64,000 bases of DNA from Paenibacillus sp. FSL H7-0357 (GTDB taxonomy: Bacteria > Bacillota > Bacilli > Paenibacillales > Paenibacillaceae). Numbering within the stretch: position 1 is the first letter of the stretch; every line of letters begins with the position of its first letter. Shown here one piece after another: positions 17,034 to 25,379 of this stretch. The DNA is taken from contig NZ_CP009241.1 in NCBI RefSeq assembly GCF_000758525.1, positions 372,001 through 436,000 on the forward strand, written 5' to 3'. The notes beneath the pieces are model-generated. The model was not told where the DNA came from and did no database searches. It saw only the letters and a list, made by a program, of their open reading frames with translations. A program made the translations under genes and the position numbers.

Positions 17034-19505
17034 TTACCATTTGGAGCCGCCGGAAGATCTTCCACCCGACTTGCCGCCGCCCCAGGAGGAGCCGCCGGAG
17101 GAGCGGCTGCTGCTGCCCCAGGAGGAACCACCGGAAGAACGGCTGCCGCCGCCCGAGGAAGAGCCGCCGGAGGAACGGCTGCCTCCGCCCGAAGAAGATC
17201 CGCCTGACGGGCGACTTCCGCCGCCTCTGCCCGAGGAAGGCGGGCCGGAGGACATACGCTTGCGGGCTTGTTCTCTCCGCTGCTGTTCGCGCATCCTGGC
17301 TAACTGCGCCGCGCGCTCCTCGGCATCCTTCTGGCGTACAAGCTGGGTTACACTTTCAACATAGGAAGTGATCCGCGAAACATAGGCATGGGCAAGAGTC
17401 TCGAGCTCATAAAGGTCGTAGGGCTGGGAAACAAGCCGCTGTTCCAGCTCCATGTATTCAGGCAGTGAGGTGAGCTCGAAGCGGTTTCTGGAGGACAGCC
17501 CTCTGCTCCGCAGAAGCTCCTGCGCTCTATCTACACGTCCTTCACCTTCCTGAAAGAGCTGATTCACAGTATTGAGCCGTTCATCGAGTTCTTCCAGGCA
17601 CTGCGTGATACGGTCAAACCCCCGCGAGGTTTCTTCCTGCAGTGTGAGCAGCCGGTCCAGGCCGCTGCGTGCGTTGTCATATTCACCGCGCGCATCACTG
17701 GTCCAGGTCTCGATCTGCGGCACCTCTCCTGCACCTTGCCGCAAGCGTGCCCCTGATTCCTCAAGCATATCTTGAAGACTGCTGGTATGATGCTCAGCAA
17801 AACGGGTTCCTGCTGCAGCAATTTGGCTCTGCAATGCGTTGCGCCGCTGGGAGAGACTGCTCCAGTTGCTGCGTATCGTCTCCAGATCTCTAAGATTGTT
17901 CTGGCGGACCAGGGCCTGACGCTCGGTCATGGAGAAGGCCTCAGTGATCAGCGCATCCATGCTTGCGGCAATTTTGCGCACCTCATCCATGTCGCCGCTG
18001 CGCAGAGGCGCTTCAAGCGATGCCGCCGCGGCCCGGGCCTGTTCCAGATTGTCGTAAGGCTTGACCTTCATATTGTGCAGACTGTTTTGTTCGATCAGGC
18101 CGGCAATTTTGTTCCGGGCTGCGGCCAGCTCAGCGGGGAATTGCTTCACCTTCTCATCGAAGATGTCGACATCGCGCAAATCGCGTTCAATACTCTCCTG
18201 GCGCTCCTGAGCATCCTCAGTAATATCCTGAGCGGCAATGGGATCAAAGAGCTCAAGTTGATCTGCCTTGGCCGTCTCCTCTGCCAGTTCTTTGAGGTCC
18301 TCGGCAATCTCCTGAAGCTCATACCCAGTCTCCTTGACGGCGCTTTGCAACTGCTCCTCAAGTTCGGGAGCATCCTTCTTTAGTTCTGTAATATGCTGTT
18401 TGACGTTGCGGTCGGCATCGCTGATCACAGTGATATTCTTCTCTTCCTCTTCAAGTGACGAGCGGTAGGAGGCCTCAGTCTGCTGAAGCTGTGCGATGGC
18501 CGACTTGAGTGCGTTAAGACGGTAAAAAGAAAGCTGTGCAGCTTGTTCCGCATTTTGCAGCGCGGAAATTTCCACGAGCTGTGCAGACAGCCGTTTGGAA
18601 ATCCCCTCGACCATTTCCCCGGTTTTGCCTTGAACGATGCCCTGAAACGGCTGCAGTGACTCCAGTGCACGGTTCGCCCGTACCAGCAAATCGGCTAATT
18701 GCTCCTGCTGGCGGTTAAGCTGCTTGCGCCGGCGCAGTCCCGTAATCAGTACGAACAGAATAAGTCCAACGGTAATGGCTCCAATGACAATGGCGGCGAT
18801 GACTGGCGAGGGGAGCGTGGAGTGGTCCCCGGCAGCAGCAGAGTTGCCCGCATTGTCAGAACCGCCTGGGTAAGCACTGTCTTGGCTGCCTGGCGATTGG
18901 CTCCCGCTATTGCCGCTTTGGCTTCCGCTTGTCCCTGCGGAGCCGCCGGTGGTTCCGCCAGTATCACTTGAAGTGGCGCTGTCGGAAGATCCGGCAGCAC
19001 TTCCGCTACCGGAATTCTGCGGACCGCTGATTGAGCGCAGCTCCTCCATTAATGTGATGATCGCCCCTGCAAAGTCACCGTTACCAGCAGAAGGAATGAA
19101 ATAAGAGTCGATCATGCCGATGATGGCGGAGGTTCCTGTGGCCCCTCCTTCGCTTTGCGACCAGCGGTCCAGAGCGCTTTGCAGTCCCGGATTATCGAAA
19201 ATCATTTCGACCTGCCGGTCTCCGGCGGAGATCAGCAGGAGAATATCCCGGGTGGTCAGCTTCCAGGCGGTGAATACCTCATCTGCATAATCGCCTGATG
19301 CTGCCCCGTCCAGAGAATCTACGGTTAACACATGGAAGGTGTAGCTGTCTCCCGCTGCAGCTTGGGCAACAGTTGCCGCCTCCTGCGTCGAGAGCAGGCC
19401 GGCTTCATCGGTAACCAGTCCCTGCTGAGCGGGAATCGCTGCCGCATAGATACTTGGCATCCATAGCAGGCTGATGATCAGGAACAAGGAAATATATTTT
19501 TTCAA
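17034..19505 (-). CDS. Large TPM-domain membrane protein with coiled coil and SG-rich tail
   Basis: 823 residues. The order is: signal peptide 1-22; TPM domain about 28-150 (VTDEAGLLSTQEA ... TTRDILLLISAGDRQVEM); Ser/Gly-rich linker to about 230; membrane segment about 234-257; a very long coiled-coil/helical region to about 755; and a C-terminal tail of repeated SSGG/GGGSRSSGG units ending in GGSKW. TPM domains occur in membrane proteins such as YgcG and plant TLP18.3. The tail resembles those of YgcG-like proteins. The role is probably in the cell envelope and is otherwise unknown. Confidence 0.82.
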   Translation of the reverse strand: MKKYISLFLIISLLWMPSIYAAAIPAQQGLVTDEAGLLSTQEAATVAQAAAGDSYTFHVLTVDSLDGAASGDYADEVFTAWKLTTRDILLLISAGDRQVEMIFDNPGLQSALDRWSQSEGGATGTSAIIGMIDSYFIPSAGNGDFAGAIITLMEELRSISGPQNSGSGSAAGSSDSATSSDTGGTTGGSAGTSGSQSGNSGSQSPGSQDSAYPGGSDNAGNSAAAGDHSTLPSPVIAAIVIGAITVGLILFVLITGLRRRKQLNRQQEQLADLLVRANRALESLQPFQGIVQGKTGEMVEGISKRLSAQLVEISALQNAEQAAQLSFYRLNALKSAIAQLQQTEASYRSSLEEEEKNITVISDADRNVKQHITELKKDAPELEEQLQSAVKETGYELQEIAEDLKELAEETAKADQLELFDPIAAQDITEDAQERQESIERDLRDVDIFDEKVKQFPAELAAARNKIAGLIEQNSLHNMKVKPYDNLEQARAAAASLEAPLRSGDMDEVRKIAASMDALITEAFSMTERQALVRQNNLRDLETIRSNWSSLSQRRNALQSQIAAAGTRFAEHHTSSLQDMLEESGARLRQGAGEVPQIETWTSDARGEYDNARSGLDRLLTLQEETSRGFDRITQCLEELDERLNTVNQLFQEGEGRVDRAQELLRSRGLSSRNRFELTSLPEYMELEQRLVSQPYDLYELETLAHAYVSRITSYVESVTQLVRQKDAEERAAQLARMREQQRREQARKRMSSGPPSSGRGGGSRPSGGSSSGGGSRSSGGSSSGGGSRSSGGSSWGSSSRSSGGSSWGGGKSGGRSSGGSKW

Positions 19506-19658
19506 ACTGGCACGCTCCGATCTATAGGACTATTGTTCAGTATATTATGCTGATTATTATACTATATCATTAAACATCCTAAGCTTTGCAGATGCACTTT
19601 TAAGCAATTAATGGCCCTTTTGCAGCTTGTATCAAATGTTTTTTTCTAAAATGGCATT

Positions 19659-19693
19659 AAAAAAAGCCGCACCCCGTAATCCGGGAATGCGGC
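19659..19693 (-). terminator. Terminator of the Fur-box small gene
   Basis: Read on the minus strand, arms TGCGGC and GCCGCA with an inner CCGG-type pairing are followed by seven T. It lies 14 bases after the stop codon of the 47-residue gene and supports that gene being a real transcription unit. Confidence 0.8.
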
Positions 19694-19707
19694 ATTCTGC
19701 ACGATCA

Positions 19708-19851
19708 TTATCTGACTTGCAGGCAGAGAATATATTGTAATCTGGATTTAATTTCTTTTTGCCATTTCAAATCTCCAACTTTAACAGCAAGATTGAGCAG
19801 ATCCAGATAGTCGTCAACCTGCAGAGCGGTCCGGGTATTGGCTGAGTTCAT
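19708..19851 (-). CDS. Small Fur-controlled protein, 47 residues
   Basis: The open frame runs from ATG 19851 to TAA 19708, behind AAAAGGAG with 11-base spacing. The product is amphipathic and helical (VDDYLDLLNLAVKVGDLKWQ followed by a basic second half), with no signal peptide. A perfect Fur box lies 61-75 bases upstream and a terminator directly downstream, so this is a complete small transcription unit. I do not recognise the family. In context it resembles the small Fur-regulated proteins (FbpABC) of Bacillus, but the sequence does not clearly match them. Confidence 0.7.
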   Translation of the reverse strand: MNSANTRTALQVDDYLDLLNLAVKVGDLKWQKEIKSRLQYILCLQVR

Positions 19852-19911
19852 GGGTGTTCAGTCTCCTTTTAACTCCATATAGTGAATTGAATGTATTCGT
19901 TTATTTAATAA

Positions 19912-19926
19912 TGATAATCATTATCA
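19912..19926. promoter_or_regulatory. Fur box
   Basis: TGATAATCATTATCA is a perfect match to the 7-1-7 Fur consensus of Bacillus, and the flanking bases extend it to 18 of 19 of the classical 19-mer. It lies 61-75 bases before the small gene at 19851 on the minus strand and about 240 bases before the GGDEF-EAL gene on the plus strand. Confidence 0.88.
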
Positions 19927-20100
19927 ACCGTTATTGCTATTATCCACATTTTAAGCTAAAAAAGCAATATAAAAAATTAAAAAGATGAACTGTTTTTGCA
20001 ATGGACAGTTTAGCACTTTGCTCAGGCGGGGCAGTGAACTGGCATATTTGCACAATTTATCACAATAGGTCGGGTAACTTGCAGGAACCATACCATTTTT

Positions 20101-20107
20101 TGTCGAA
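20101..20107 (+). promoter_or_regulatory. Spo0A-box-like heptamer
   Basis: TGTCGAA, an exact 0A-box match, lies 57 bases before the GGDEF-EAL start codon. It is a single short site, so it is weak evidence on its own. Confidence 0.3.
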
Positions 20108-20163
20108 TACAGCTTCTTATAACTGCTCTTAGCCCGATTTTTATTGGAAAAAGGAGAATTGCG

Positions 20164-23100
20164 ATGAAGCGGTGTAAACTCATCCTTCTAATTAGCATTG
20201 TGCTCATGATTGCACCCCCTGCTGCCGCTCACGCTGAAAGACAAGAGATAAGATATCAGACAGAGCTGGGTTATCCGCCTTATAAATACATACAGAACGG
20301 ATATCTGACCGGCTTTGATATTGACCTGACAAGCATGATTTTTGAGAAGCAGGATTATCTGATTCAGTACAGCACCGGCGAATGGGAGGAAACGTATAAA
20401 CGGCTAATTGACGGAGAGATTGATACCACCGGACTTATGGCCGTTACGGAGGAGAGAAAGAAGCAGGCATTGTTCTCTAAGCCTGTGTTCAAAAGCTATA
20501 TCTCTGTCTATTCGCGTCAGGCGCTGAAAGAAGTAGTGAAGCTAAGCACCTTGGAGAACTATAAGGTAGGAGTTGGCAAGGGTCAGTACTCCGAGATGGT
20601 GCTGCACGGCAAAGCAGGAGTCTCACATTACATAGAATATGCAACAGTACCAGAAGCGCTGGAGGCTCTGCAGAAAGGCGAGATTGATCTCTTGTTCGAG
20701 AACCAGGGTGTTGTCGATTATTTGATTGTTGAGCGTGGATTAACCGGTGCAATTATTCGCAAAATGAGTAATTTATACCCTGAGGATATCGCTTATGGTA
20801 TCAGCAAATCAGCACCGGAGCTGGTCTCCTACGTTAATGCACGGCTGGAACGGCTGCAGCGGTCCGGTGCTTTTGAGGAGCTGTACCAGCAATATTTTTT
20901 CGCTCATTCGGATGATTATCAATCCTTAACCAATGGGAGGATCATTTCAGGCATCGTCATGGGCTTCTGTGTGCTGCTTTTTGGTATTGTTCTAATAAGG
21001 GTTTACATCAGGCGTTTACGCCGGACTATCCACTCCGAGCAGGAATTTTTTGAGGATGTTATTGAGCATACCGGGATGATTGTCTGGGCGGTGCAGGGTG
21101 ATAAGAGGATCGTGCGTTTCAATCAGTATGCGGAAAAGATGACAGGGCTGAAGGAGCAGGACATGCTCGGAAAAAGCCTCGATGATATTTCCGGTCTGGA
21201 AGGCAGCACAGCCTTGCTCAGAGATCTCCTTATCAAAGCGGTGTACAAGGACTACGCAGGCAACGTTGAACTGCGGCTTCCCGATCATGTGCCGGATGCC
21301 CGCTATTTCTCCATCCGGACTACTCTGATTAAGGGGATGGATGAGCAGGCTGAAGACATCTTCGTACTGGTTGGACTGGATATTGATGAGCGCAAGGAGA
21401 GTGAGCTTAAGCTTCAGCTCAGCTACGAGGAGCTGGAGTCGACCTATGAGGAGCTGGCGGCGGCAGAGGTGGAGCTGCAGGAACAGCTTAACAAGCTGGG
21501 GGTCAGTGAACGCCGGTTCCGCCTGGCCTCAGAAAGCTCCGGTGCTTATATGTGGGAGCTGGATTGGGAGACAGGGGTCTATAAGCTTTCTGACCGCTGG
21601 TATGAAGTGATGGGCTACAATGAAGAAGAAATCAACTCGTTTGACGGCGGGGTGCTCAGTATCATTCATCCCGATGACCAGGAGACTGCGCGGAAGGCGA
21701 GAGAAGAGCATCTGTCCGGGTTGACCCCGATATATGAGACTGAATACCGCATGCGAACCAAAGATGACAACTATATATGGTTTGAGGTGCGCGGCAAGTC
21801 GATTGTCGATCCAAAGGACAGGATTGTGCTGTTCCTGGGTTCCCTGATTGACATCAGCAAACGCAAGCAAGCTGAGTTCAAGCTGAATAACAGCTATCAG
21901 GAGCTGGAGGCGACGTATGAGCAGCTTACGGCAACACAGCAGGAACTGGTAGGACAATATGATATGCTGGTCGAAAATCAGAAGAATATGCACCGTTTGG
22001 CTCATGTGGACTCACTCAGTAATCTGCCCAACCGCCTCAGCCTGCTGGAGACGATGGAGAATTACTTCCAACGGCCTGGCGGCAAAGCGGCACTCTTGTT
22101 TGTGGATACCGACAATTTCAAATACATCAATGACACGCTGGGTCATAAATCGGGTGATATTCTCATCCGCAAAGCCAGTGAACGGCTGCAGTCGCTTGTG
22201 GATGAAAGAGCCATGCTCTCCAGACTCGGCGGAGATGAATTTGTAATCTTCCTCAAGGATACGGATGACCGTGAAGCCGTGCTGAATTTGGCGGAGGACA
22301 TCATGCGGTCATTCCGCAGGTCTTTCCTTATCGGGGAAAGCAATCTGTATGTCTCTGCCAGCATCGGGATCTCCTTCTATCCGGAAGACGGGGAGACCAC
22401 AGAGGAGATTCTGAAGAATGCCGATGTGGCGATGTACCGGGCCAAAGAAGAGGGTAAAAGCACGTATGTAGTCTATGATAAGTCCATGCATACCCCGTTT
22501 AATGAACGGATGAACATTGAGAAGCATCTGCGAAGTGCGATGAACAACAATGAATTTGAGCTGCATTATCAGCCGCAGGTGGAGATCGGGACCGGGATGA
22601 TTTCCGGCTTTGAGGCCTTAATTCGTTGGAACAGTCCTGTGCTTGGTTTTGTATCACCGCTGTCATTTATCAAGATTGCCGAGGATTCGAGGCTGATTAT
22701 ATATATCGGAGAATGGGTTCTTAGGGAAGCCAGCAGGTTCATGAAAAGCGTACATGACCGCACCGGAATTCCATATAAAATATCCGTCAACATTTCGATC
22801 ATTCAGCTGCTGCAGGATGATTTCGTGGAAATGGTGCTGGACAGCCTGGCGGAAAGCGGACTTGAGCCCAGCTGCCTGGAACTCGAAATCACGGAATCCA
22901 TCTTTATGGAATCCTTCGAAAGCACCGTCAGCAAGCTGGGATTCCTCAAGTCGCGCGGGATCCGCATCGCCCTGGATGATTTCGGAACAGGGTACTCTTC
23001 TTTGAGTTATTTGCAGCAGCTGCCGATTTCCACACTGAAGATGGATAAAATCTTTATAGATTCTCTGGAGGATAAGGCCTACAGCCAATCCTTTGTTCAG

Positions 23101-23274
23101 ACGATCATCGTTCTCGGCCACAAAATGGGTCTTGATGTGGTGGCTGAGGGAGTAGAGGATGCCAGACAGCTGGAATTCCTTAAGCAATTCGACTGCGATA
23201 AGGTACAGGGTTATTTAATCAGCAGACCGGTTCCGGAGCGCGGAGTATGGGAACTGCTTGAGCCTCATTATTGA
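20164..23274 (+). CDS. Membrane sensor GGDEF-EAL protein with periplasmic-binding-type input domain
   Basis: 1036 residues. The order is: signal peptide 1-24; family 3 solute-binding-like sensor about 28-250; membrane helix about 261-283; PAS about 290-410; coiled coil; PAS about 450-575; GGDEF motif at 689-693; EAL at 817-819. The EAL half keeps the catalytic set (EALIRW, EITES, DDFGTGYSS, KMDKIFID, AEGVED, QGYLISRP), so c-di-GMP phosphodiesterase activity is likely. GGDEF is intact, but no RxxD inhibitory site precedes it (DERAMLSRL). The sensor may bind an amino acid outside the cell. ATG 20164 follows AAAAAGGAG. Confidence 0.93.
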   Translation: MKRCKLILLISIVLMIAPPAAAHAERQEIRYQTELGYPPYKYIQNGYLTGFDIDLTSMIFEKQDYLIQYSTGEWEETYKRLIDGEIDTTGLMAVTEERKKQALFSKPVFKSYISVYSRQALKEVVKLSTLENYKVGVGKGQYSEMVLHGKAGVSHYIEYATVPEALEALQKGEIDLLFENQGVVDYLIVERGLTGAIIRKMSNLYPEDIAYGISKSAPELVSYVNARLERLQRSGAFEELYQQYFFAHSDDYQSLTNGRIISGIVMGFCVLLFGIVLIRVYIRRLRRTIHSEQEFFEDVIEHTGMIVWAVQGDKRIVRFNQYAEKMTGLKEQDMLGKSLDDISGLEGSTALLRDLLIKAVYKDYAGNVELRLPDHVPDARYFSIRTTLIKGMDEQAEDIFVLVGLDIDERKESELKLQLSYEELESTYEELAAAEVELQEQLNKLGVSERRFRLASESSGAYMWELDWETGVYKLSDRWYEVMGYNEEEINSFDGGVLSIIHPDDQETARKAREEHLSGLTPIYETEYRMRTKDDNYIWFEVRGKSIVDPKDRIVLFLGSLIDISKRKQAEFKLNNSYQELEATYEQLTATQQELVGQYDMLVENQKNMHRLAHVDSLSNLPNRLSLLETMENYFQRPGGKAALLFVDTDNFKYINDTLGHKSGDILIRKASERLQSLVDERAMLSRLGGDEFVIFLKDTDDREAVLNLAEDIMRSFRRSFLIGESNLYVSASIGISFYPEDGETTEEILKNADVAMYRAKEEGKSTYVVYDKSMHTPFNERMNIEKHLRSAMNNNEFELHYQPQVEIGTGMISGFEALIRWNSPVLGFVSPLSFIKIAEDSRLIIYIGEWVLREASRFMKSVHDRTGIPYKISVNISIIQLLQDDFVEMVLDSLAESGLEPSCLELEITESIFMESFESTVSKLGFLKSRGIRIALDDFGTGYSSLSYLQQLPISTLKMDKIFIDSLEDKAYSQSFVQTIIVLGHKMGLDVVAEGVEDARQLEFLKQFDCDKVQGYLISRPVPERGVWELLEPHY

Positions 23275-23301
23275 AATAGAAATAGAGATGGCTGCACAGC
23301 A

Positions 23302-23338
23302 AAGCGAGCCCGGGACAATATAGTCCGCGGGCTCGCTT
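23302..23338 (+). terminator. Terminator after the GGDEF-EAL gene
   Basis: An 11-base-pair GC-rich stem (AAGCGAGCCCG/CGGGCTCGCTT) is followed by an AT-rich tail with TTTT. Confidence 0.85.
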
Positions 23339-23533
23339 ATATTTTCGCGTAGGAATAGTCTTGGAAAAGTCTTTTTCCAGTGACAATATAACTATATATT
23401 CGACAAAAACCTCAGGTTTCCTTCCACTGATATTTATCTAATAATGTTCGTATTTAAGTGAATGAGCTTAAGGAGTTATAGCTAAAAATTCTCTCATTAA
23501 GATCTAAAGACGAATTATTGTCTGGTTTTGTCC

Positions 23534-23562
23534 TTGACACATTCGTGAATAATCTGTAGAAT
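23534..23562 (+). promoter_or_regulatory. Sigma-A promoter for the riboswitch leader
   Basis: TTGACA at 23534-23539, a 17-base spacer and TAGAAT at 23557-23562. Transcription would start near 23569, about 22 bases before the aptamer P1 stem. A 0A-like TTCGACA lies further upstream at 23399-23405. Confidence 0.8.
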
Positions 23563-23590
23563 TTCTATTGGCTCATATAATAAAGTTAAG

Positions 23591-23661
23591 CTGTTCGTAT
23601 ATCCTCAAAGATAAGGTTTGGGGGTTTCTACAGGGGACCGTAAATTCCTGGCTACGAATAG
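23591..23661 (+). ncRNA. Purine (guanine-type) riboswitch aptamer, variant
   Basis: P1 pairs 23591-23599 with 23653-23661. P2 is CTCAAA/TTTGGG with the conserved loop GATAAGG. J2/3 contains GTTTCTAC. The P3 loop is CCGTAAA. J3/1 reads GCTA, so the specificity base is C, as in guanine riboswitches. Two departures from the consensus are visible: J1/2 lacks one A compared with the usual TAAT, and the base before the specificity C is G rather than A. The aptamer precedes the FAD-dependent oxidoreductase gene. Confidence 0.82.
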
Positions 23662-23699
23662 GGTGCATTTTGCATACCTATGAAGTATCCGGGATTTTT
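23647..23699 (+). terminator. Riboswitch expression platform: terminator overlapping P1
   Basis: A long interrupted hairpin pairs CCTGG, TAC, TAGG and TGCA on the 5' side with TGCA, CCTA, GTA and CCGGG on the 3' side, followed by ATTTTTG. Its 5' arm uses the 3' strands of P3 and P1. Aptamer folding and terminator folding are therefore mutually exclusive, predicting that ligand binding allows read-through. Confidence 0.6.
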
Positions 23700-23730
23700 G
23701 TGTTGTGGTTAATAAACTATCTATTTTCGC

Positions 23731-23773
23731 AGAAACGGACAATGGCCTGCATGAGTACGGCGATGCCGTTTCT
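23731..23773 (+). other. Second leader hairpin before the oxidoreductase ribosome site
   Basis: Perfect 8-base arms AGAAACGG (23731-23738) and CCGTTTCT (23766-23773) lie just before AGGAGG at 23778. Part of the loop is an open frame (ATG 23742) ending at TAA 23804 and overlapping the gene's start. This could couple leader translation to the gene. Confidence 0.35.
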
Positions 23774-23796
23774 CCCTAGGAGGAACAGAGAAACAG

Positions 23797-25242
23797 ATGA
23801 GTAAATATGATGTGATTGTCGTTGGTGCGGGTCCGGCCGGAATATTCGCCTGCTATGAATTGACACGAAAGGCGCCTGCTTTGAAGGTGCTGCTTGTGGA
23901 CAAGGGTCATGATATTTACCGCCGCAATTGCCCGATCCTTGAGGAGAAGATCAAGCTCTGTCCGCCCGCTTCGGGGCGCAAGGAATTCGCCGGCTGTCTG
24001 CCTGCCTGTTCAATTACTGCCGGTTTCGGGGGAGCAGGGGCCTACAGTGACGGCAAATTTAACATCACGACGGAGTTCGGCGGCTGGATGACCGATTATT
24101 TGGCACCCTCCAAAGTGCTGGAGCTGATCGAATATGTAGACAGTATTAACCTGGAGCATGGCGCAACACCGGTCATTACCGATCCGACAACCGAGAGCAT
24201 CCGCAATATTGAGCAACGGGGATATGCTGCCGGACTGAAGCTGCTGCGGGCGCAGGTGCGCCATCTGGGAACAGAGCAAAACCTGGAAATCCTTAAATCC
24301 ATATATGAATATTTGAAAACACGTATTGAAATGCTGTTCAAGACAGAGGTTCAGGATATAGTTACCGTAAAAGACAATGGAACGCACCGCATTACAGGCA
24401 TTACGCTGAAAAACGGGGAAAGCCATGAGGCGGATAAGGTTATGATTGCCCCGGGCCGTGACGGTTCGGCCTGGTTGACCGAGGTGCTGAAAAAACGCCG
24501 GCTGAAAATGTATAATAATCAGGTCGATGTAGGTGTAAGAGTCGAAACTTCGGATGTGGTAATGCGGGAGATCAATGAACATCTTTATGAGGGTAAATTC
24601 ATTTTCAATACATCTGTAGGCACCCGTGTCCGCACCTTCTGCAGCAATCCGTCAGGACATGTTGTTGTGGAAAATCACAGCGGTGTGATGGCGGCCAATG
24701 GACATTCCTATAAGGACCCTGCACTGGGTTCGAAGAACACCAACTTTGCCCTGCTGGTCTCGCATACGTTCACCGAGCCCTTCGACAAGCCCAATGAATA
24801 TGCCCGGGAAATCTGCAAGCGGGCGAACGATTTGTCCAGCGGCGGTGTGATTGTACAGAAATACGGTGATATTCTCCGTGGCCGGCGTTCAACGGAAACA
24901 CGGATCAAGGAAGGATTCCTGGAGCCGACGCTGAAGGAAGCGGTACCCGGCGATCTGGGACTGGTACTGCCGTACAATACCATGAAAAGCCTGATTGAAA
25001 TGGTGGAAGCCCTGGAGAAAGTAACTCCGGGTATCGCCTCCGAACATACGCTGTTCTATGGAGTAGAGGCGAAATTTTATTCGGCCCGTCCGAAGCTTAC
25101 GGAGAATCTGGAGACGGAAATTTCCGGACTGTATTGCGGCGGAGATGGTGCGGGCATCACCCGCGGTCTGGCTCAAGCCGGAGCCGCCGGGGTATGGATT
25201 GCCCGGGGGATGATGGAACATACCGGCGCTTATAGACAATAG
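23797..25242 (+). CDS. NAD(P)/FAD-dependent oxidoreductase
   Basis: 481 residues. The N-terminal dinucleotide-binding motif VIVVGAGPAGIFACYEL is at residues 5-21, and a second FAD contact lies near the C-terminus (GLYCGGDGAGITRGLAQAGAAG). A cysteine-rich stretch (NCPILEEKIKLCPPASGRKEFAGCLPAC, about 46-73) suggests a bound metal or redox disulfide. This matches the uncharacterised FAD-dependent dehydrogenases of COG2509. The substrate is unknown; the guanine-type riboswitch upstream hints at purine-linked metabolism. It is monocistronic, with a terminator downstream. Confidence 0.88.
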   Translation: MSKYDVIVVGAGPAGIFACYELTRKAPALKVLLVDKGHDIYRRNCPILEEKIKLCPPASGRKEFAGCLPACSITAGFGGAGAYSDGKFNITTEFGGWMTDYLAPSKVLELIEYVDSINLEHGATPVITDPTTESIRNIEQRGYAAGLKLLRAQVRHLGTEQNLEILKSIYEYLKTRIEMLFKTEVQDIVTVKDNGTHRITGITLKNGESHEADKVMIAPGRDGSAWLTEVLKKRRLKMYNNQVDVGVRVETSDVVMREINEHLYEGKFIFNTSVGTRVRTFCSNPSGHVVVENHSGVMAANGHSYKDPALGSKNTNFALLVSHTFTEPFDKPNEYAREICKRANDLSSGGVIVQKYGDILRGRRSTETRIKEGFLEPTLKEAVPGDLGLVLPYNTMKSLIEMVEALEKVTPGIASEHTLFYGVEAKFYSARPKLTENLETEISGLYCGGDGAGITRGLAQAGAAGVWIARGMMEHTGAYRQ

Positions 25243-25253
25243 AATAGGTGAAG

Positions 25254-25299
25254 AAGGGCAGACTCTGCAGGGATTTCTGCGTTGAGTCTGCCCTTTTTC
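25254..25299 (+). terminator. Terminator after the FAD-dependent oxidoreductase gene
   Basis: A 12-base-pair stem (AAGGGCAGACTC/GAGTCTGCCCTT) with an 18-base loop and a T tail. Confidence 0.9.
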
Positions 25300-25313
25300 T
25301 ATTTAGCTCTCAT

Positions 25314-25341
25314 TTGAACTCCCGCTCATATGGTATACAAT
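25314..25341 (+). promoter_or_regulatory. Promoter of the VanZ gene
   Basis: TTGAAC at 25314-25319, a 16-base spacer and TACAAT at 25336-25341; an imperfect AT-rich palindrome follows the -10 element. Confidence 0.6.
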
Positions 25342-25379
25342 AATTATCATAATTGTAAATTAGAGAGGGTGATGCAGCA

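Noticed and set aside
16878..17371. Overlapping plus-strand frames rich in Pro, Arg and Gly
   Set aside because: They mirror the repetitive Ser/Gly tail of the TPM-domain gene on the other strand.
23568..23804. A 78-codon frame before the FAD oxidoreductase
   Set aside because: It begins inside the riboswitch leader, has no ribosome site and its first half translates the aptamer. Only its last part (from ATG 23742) could be a leader peptide.
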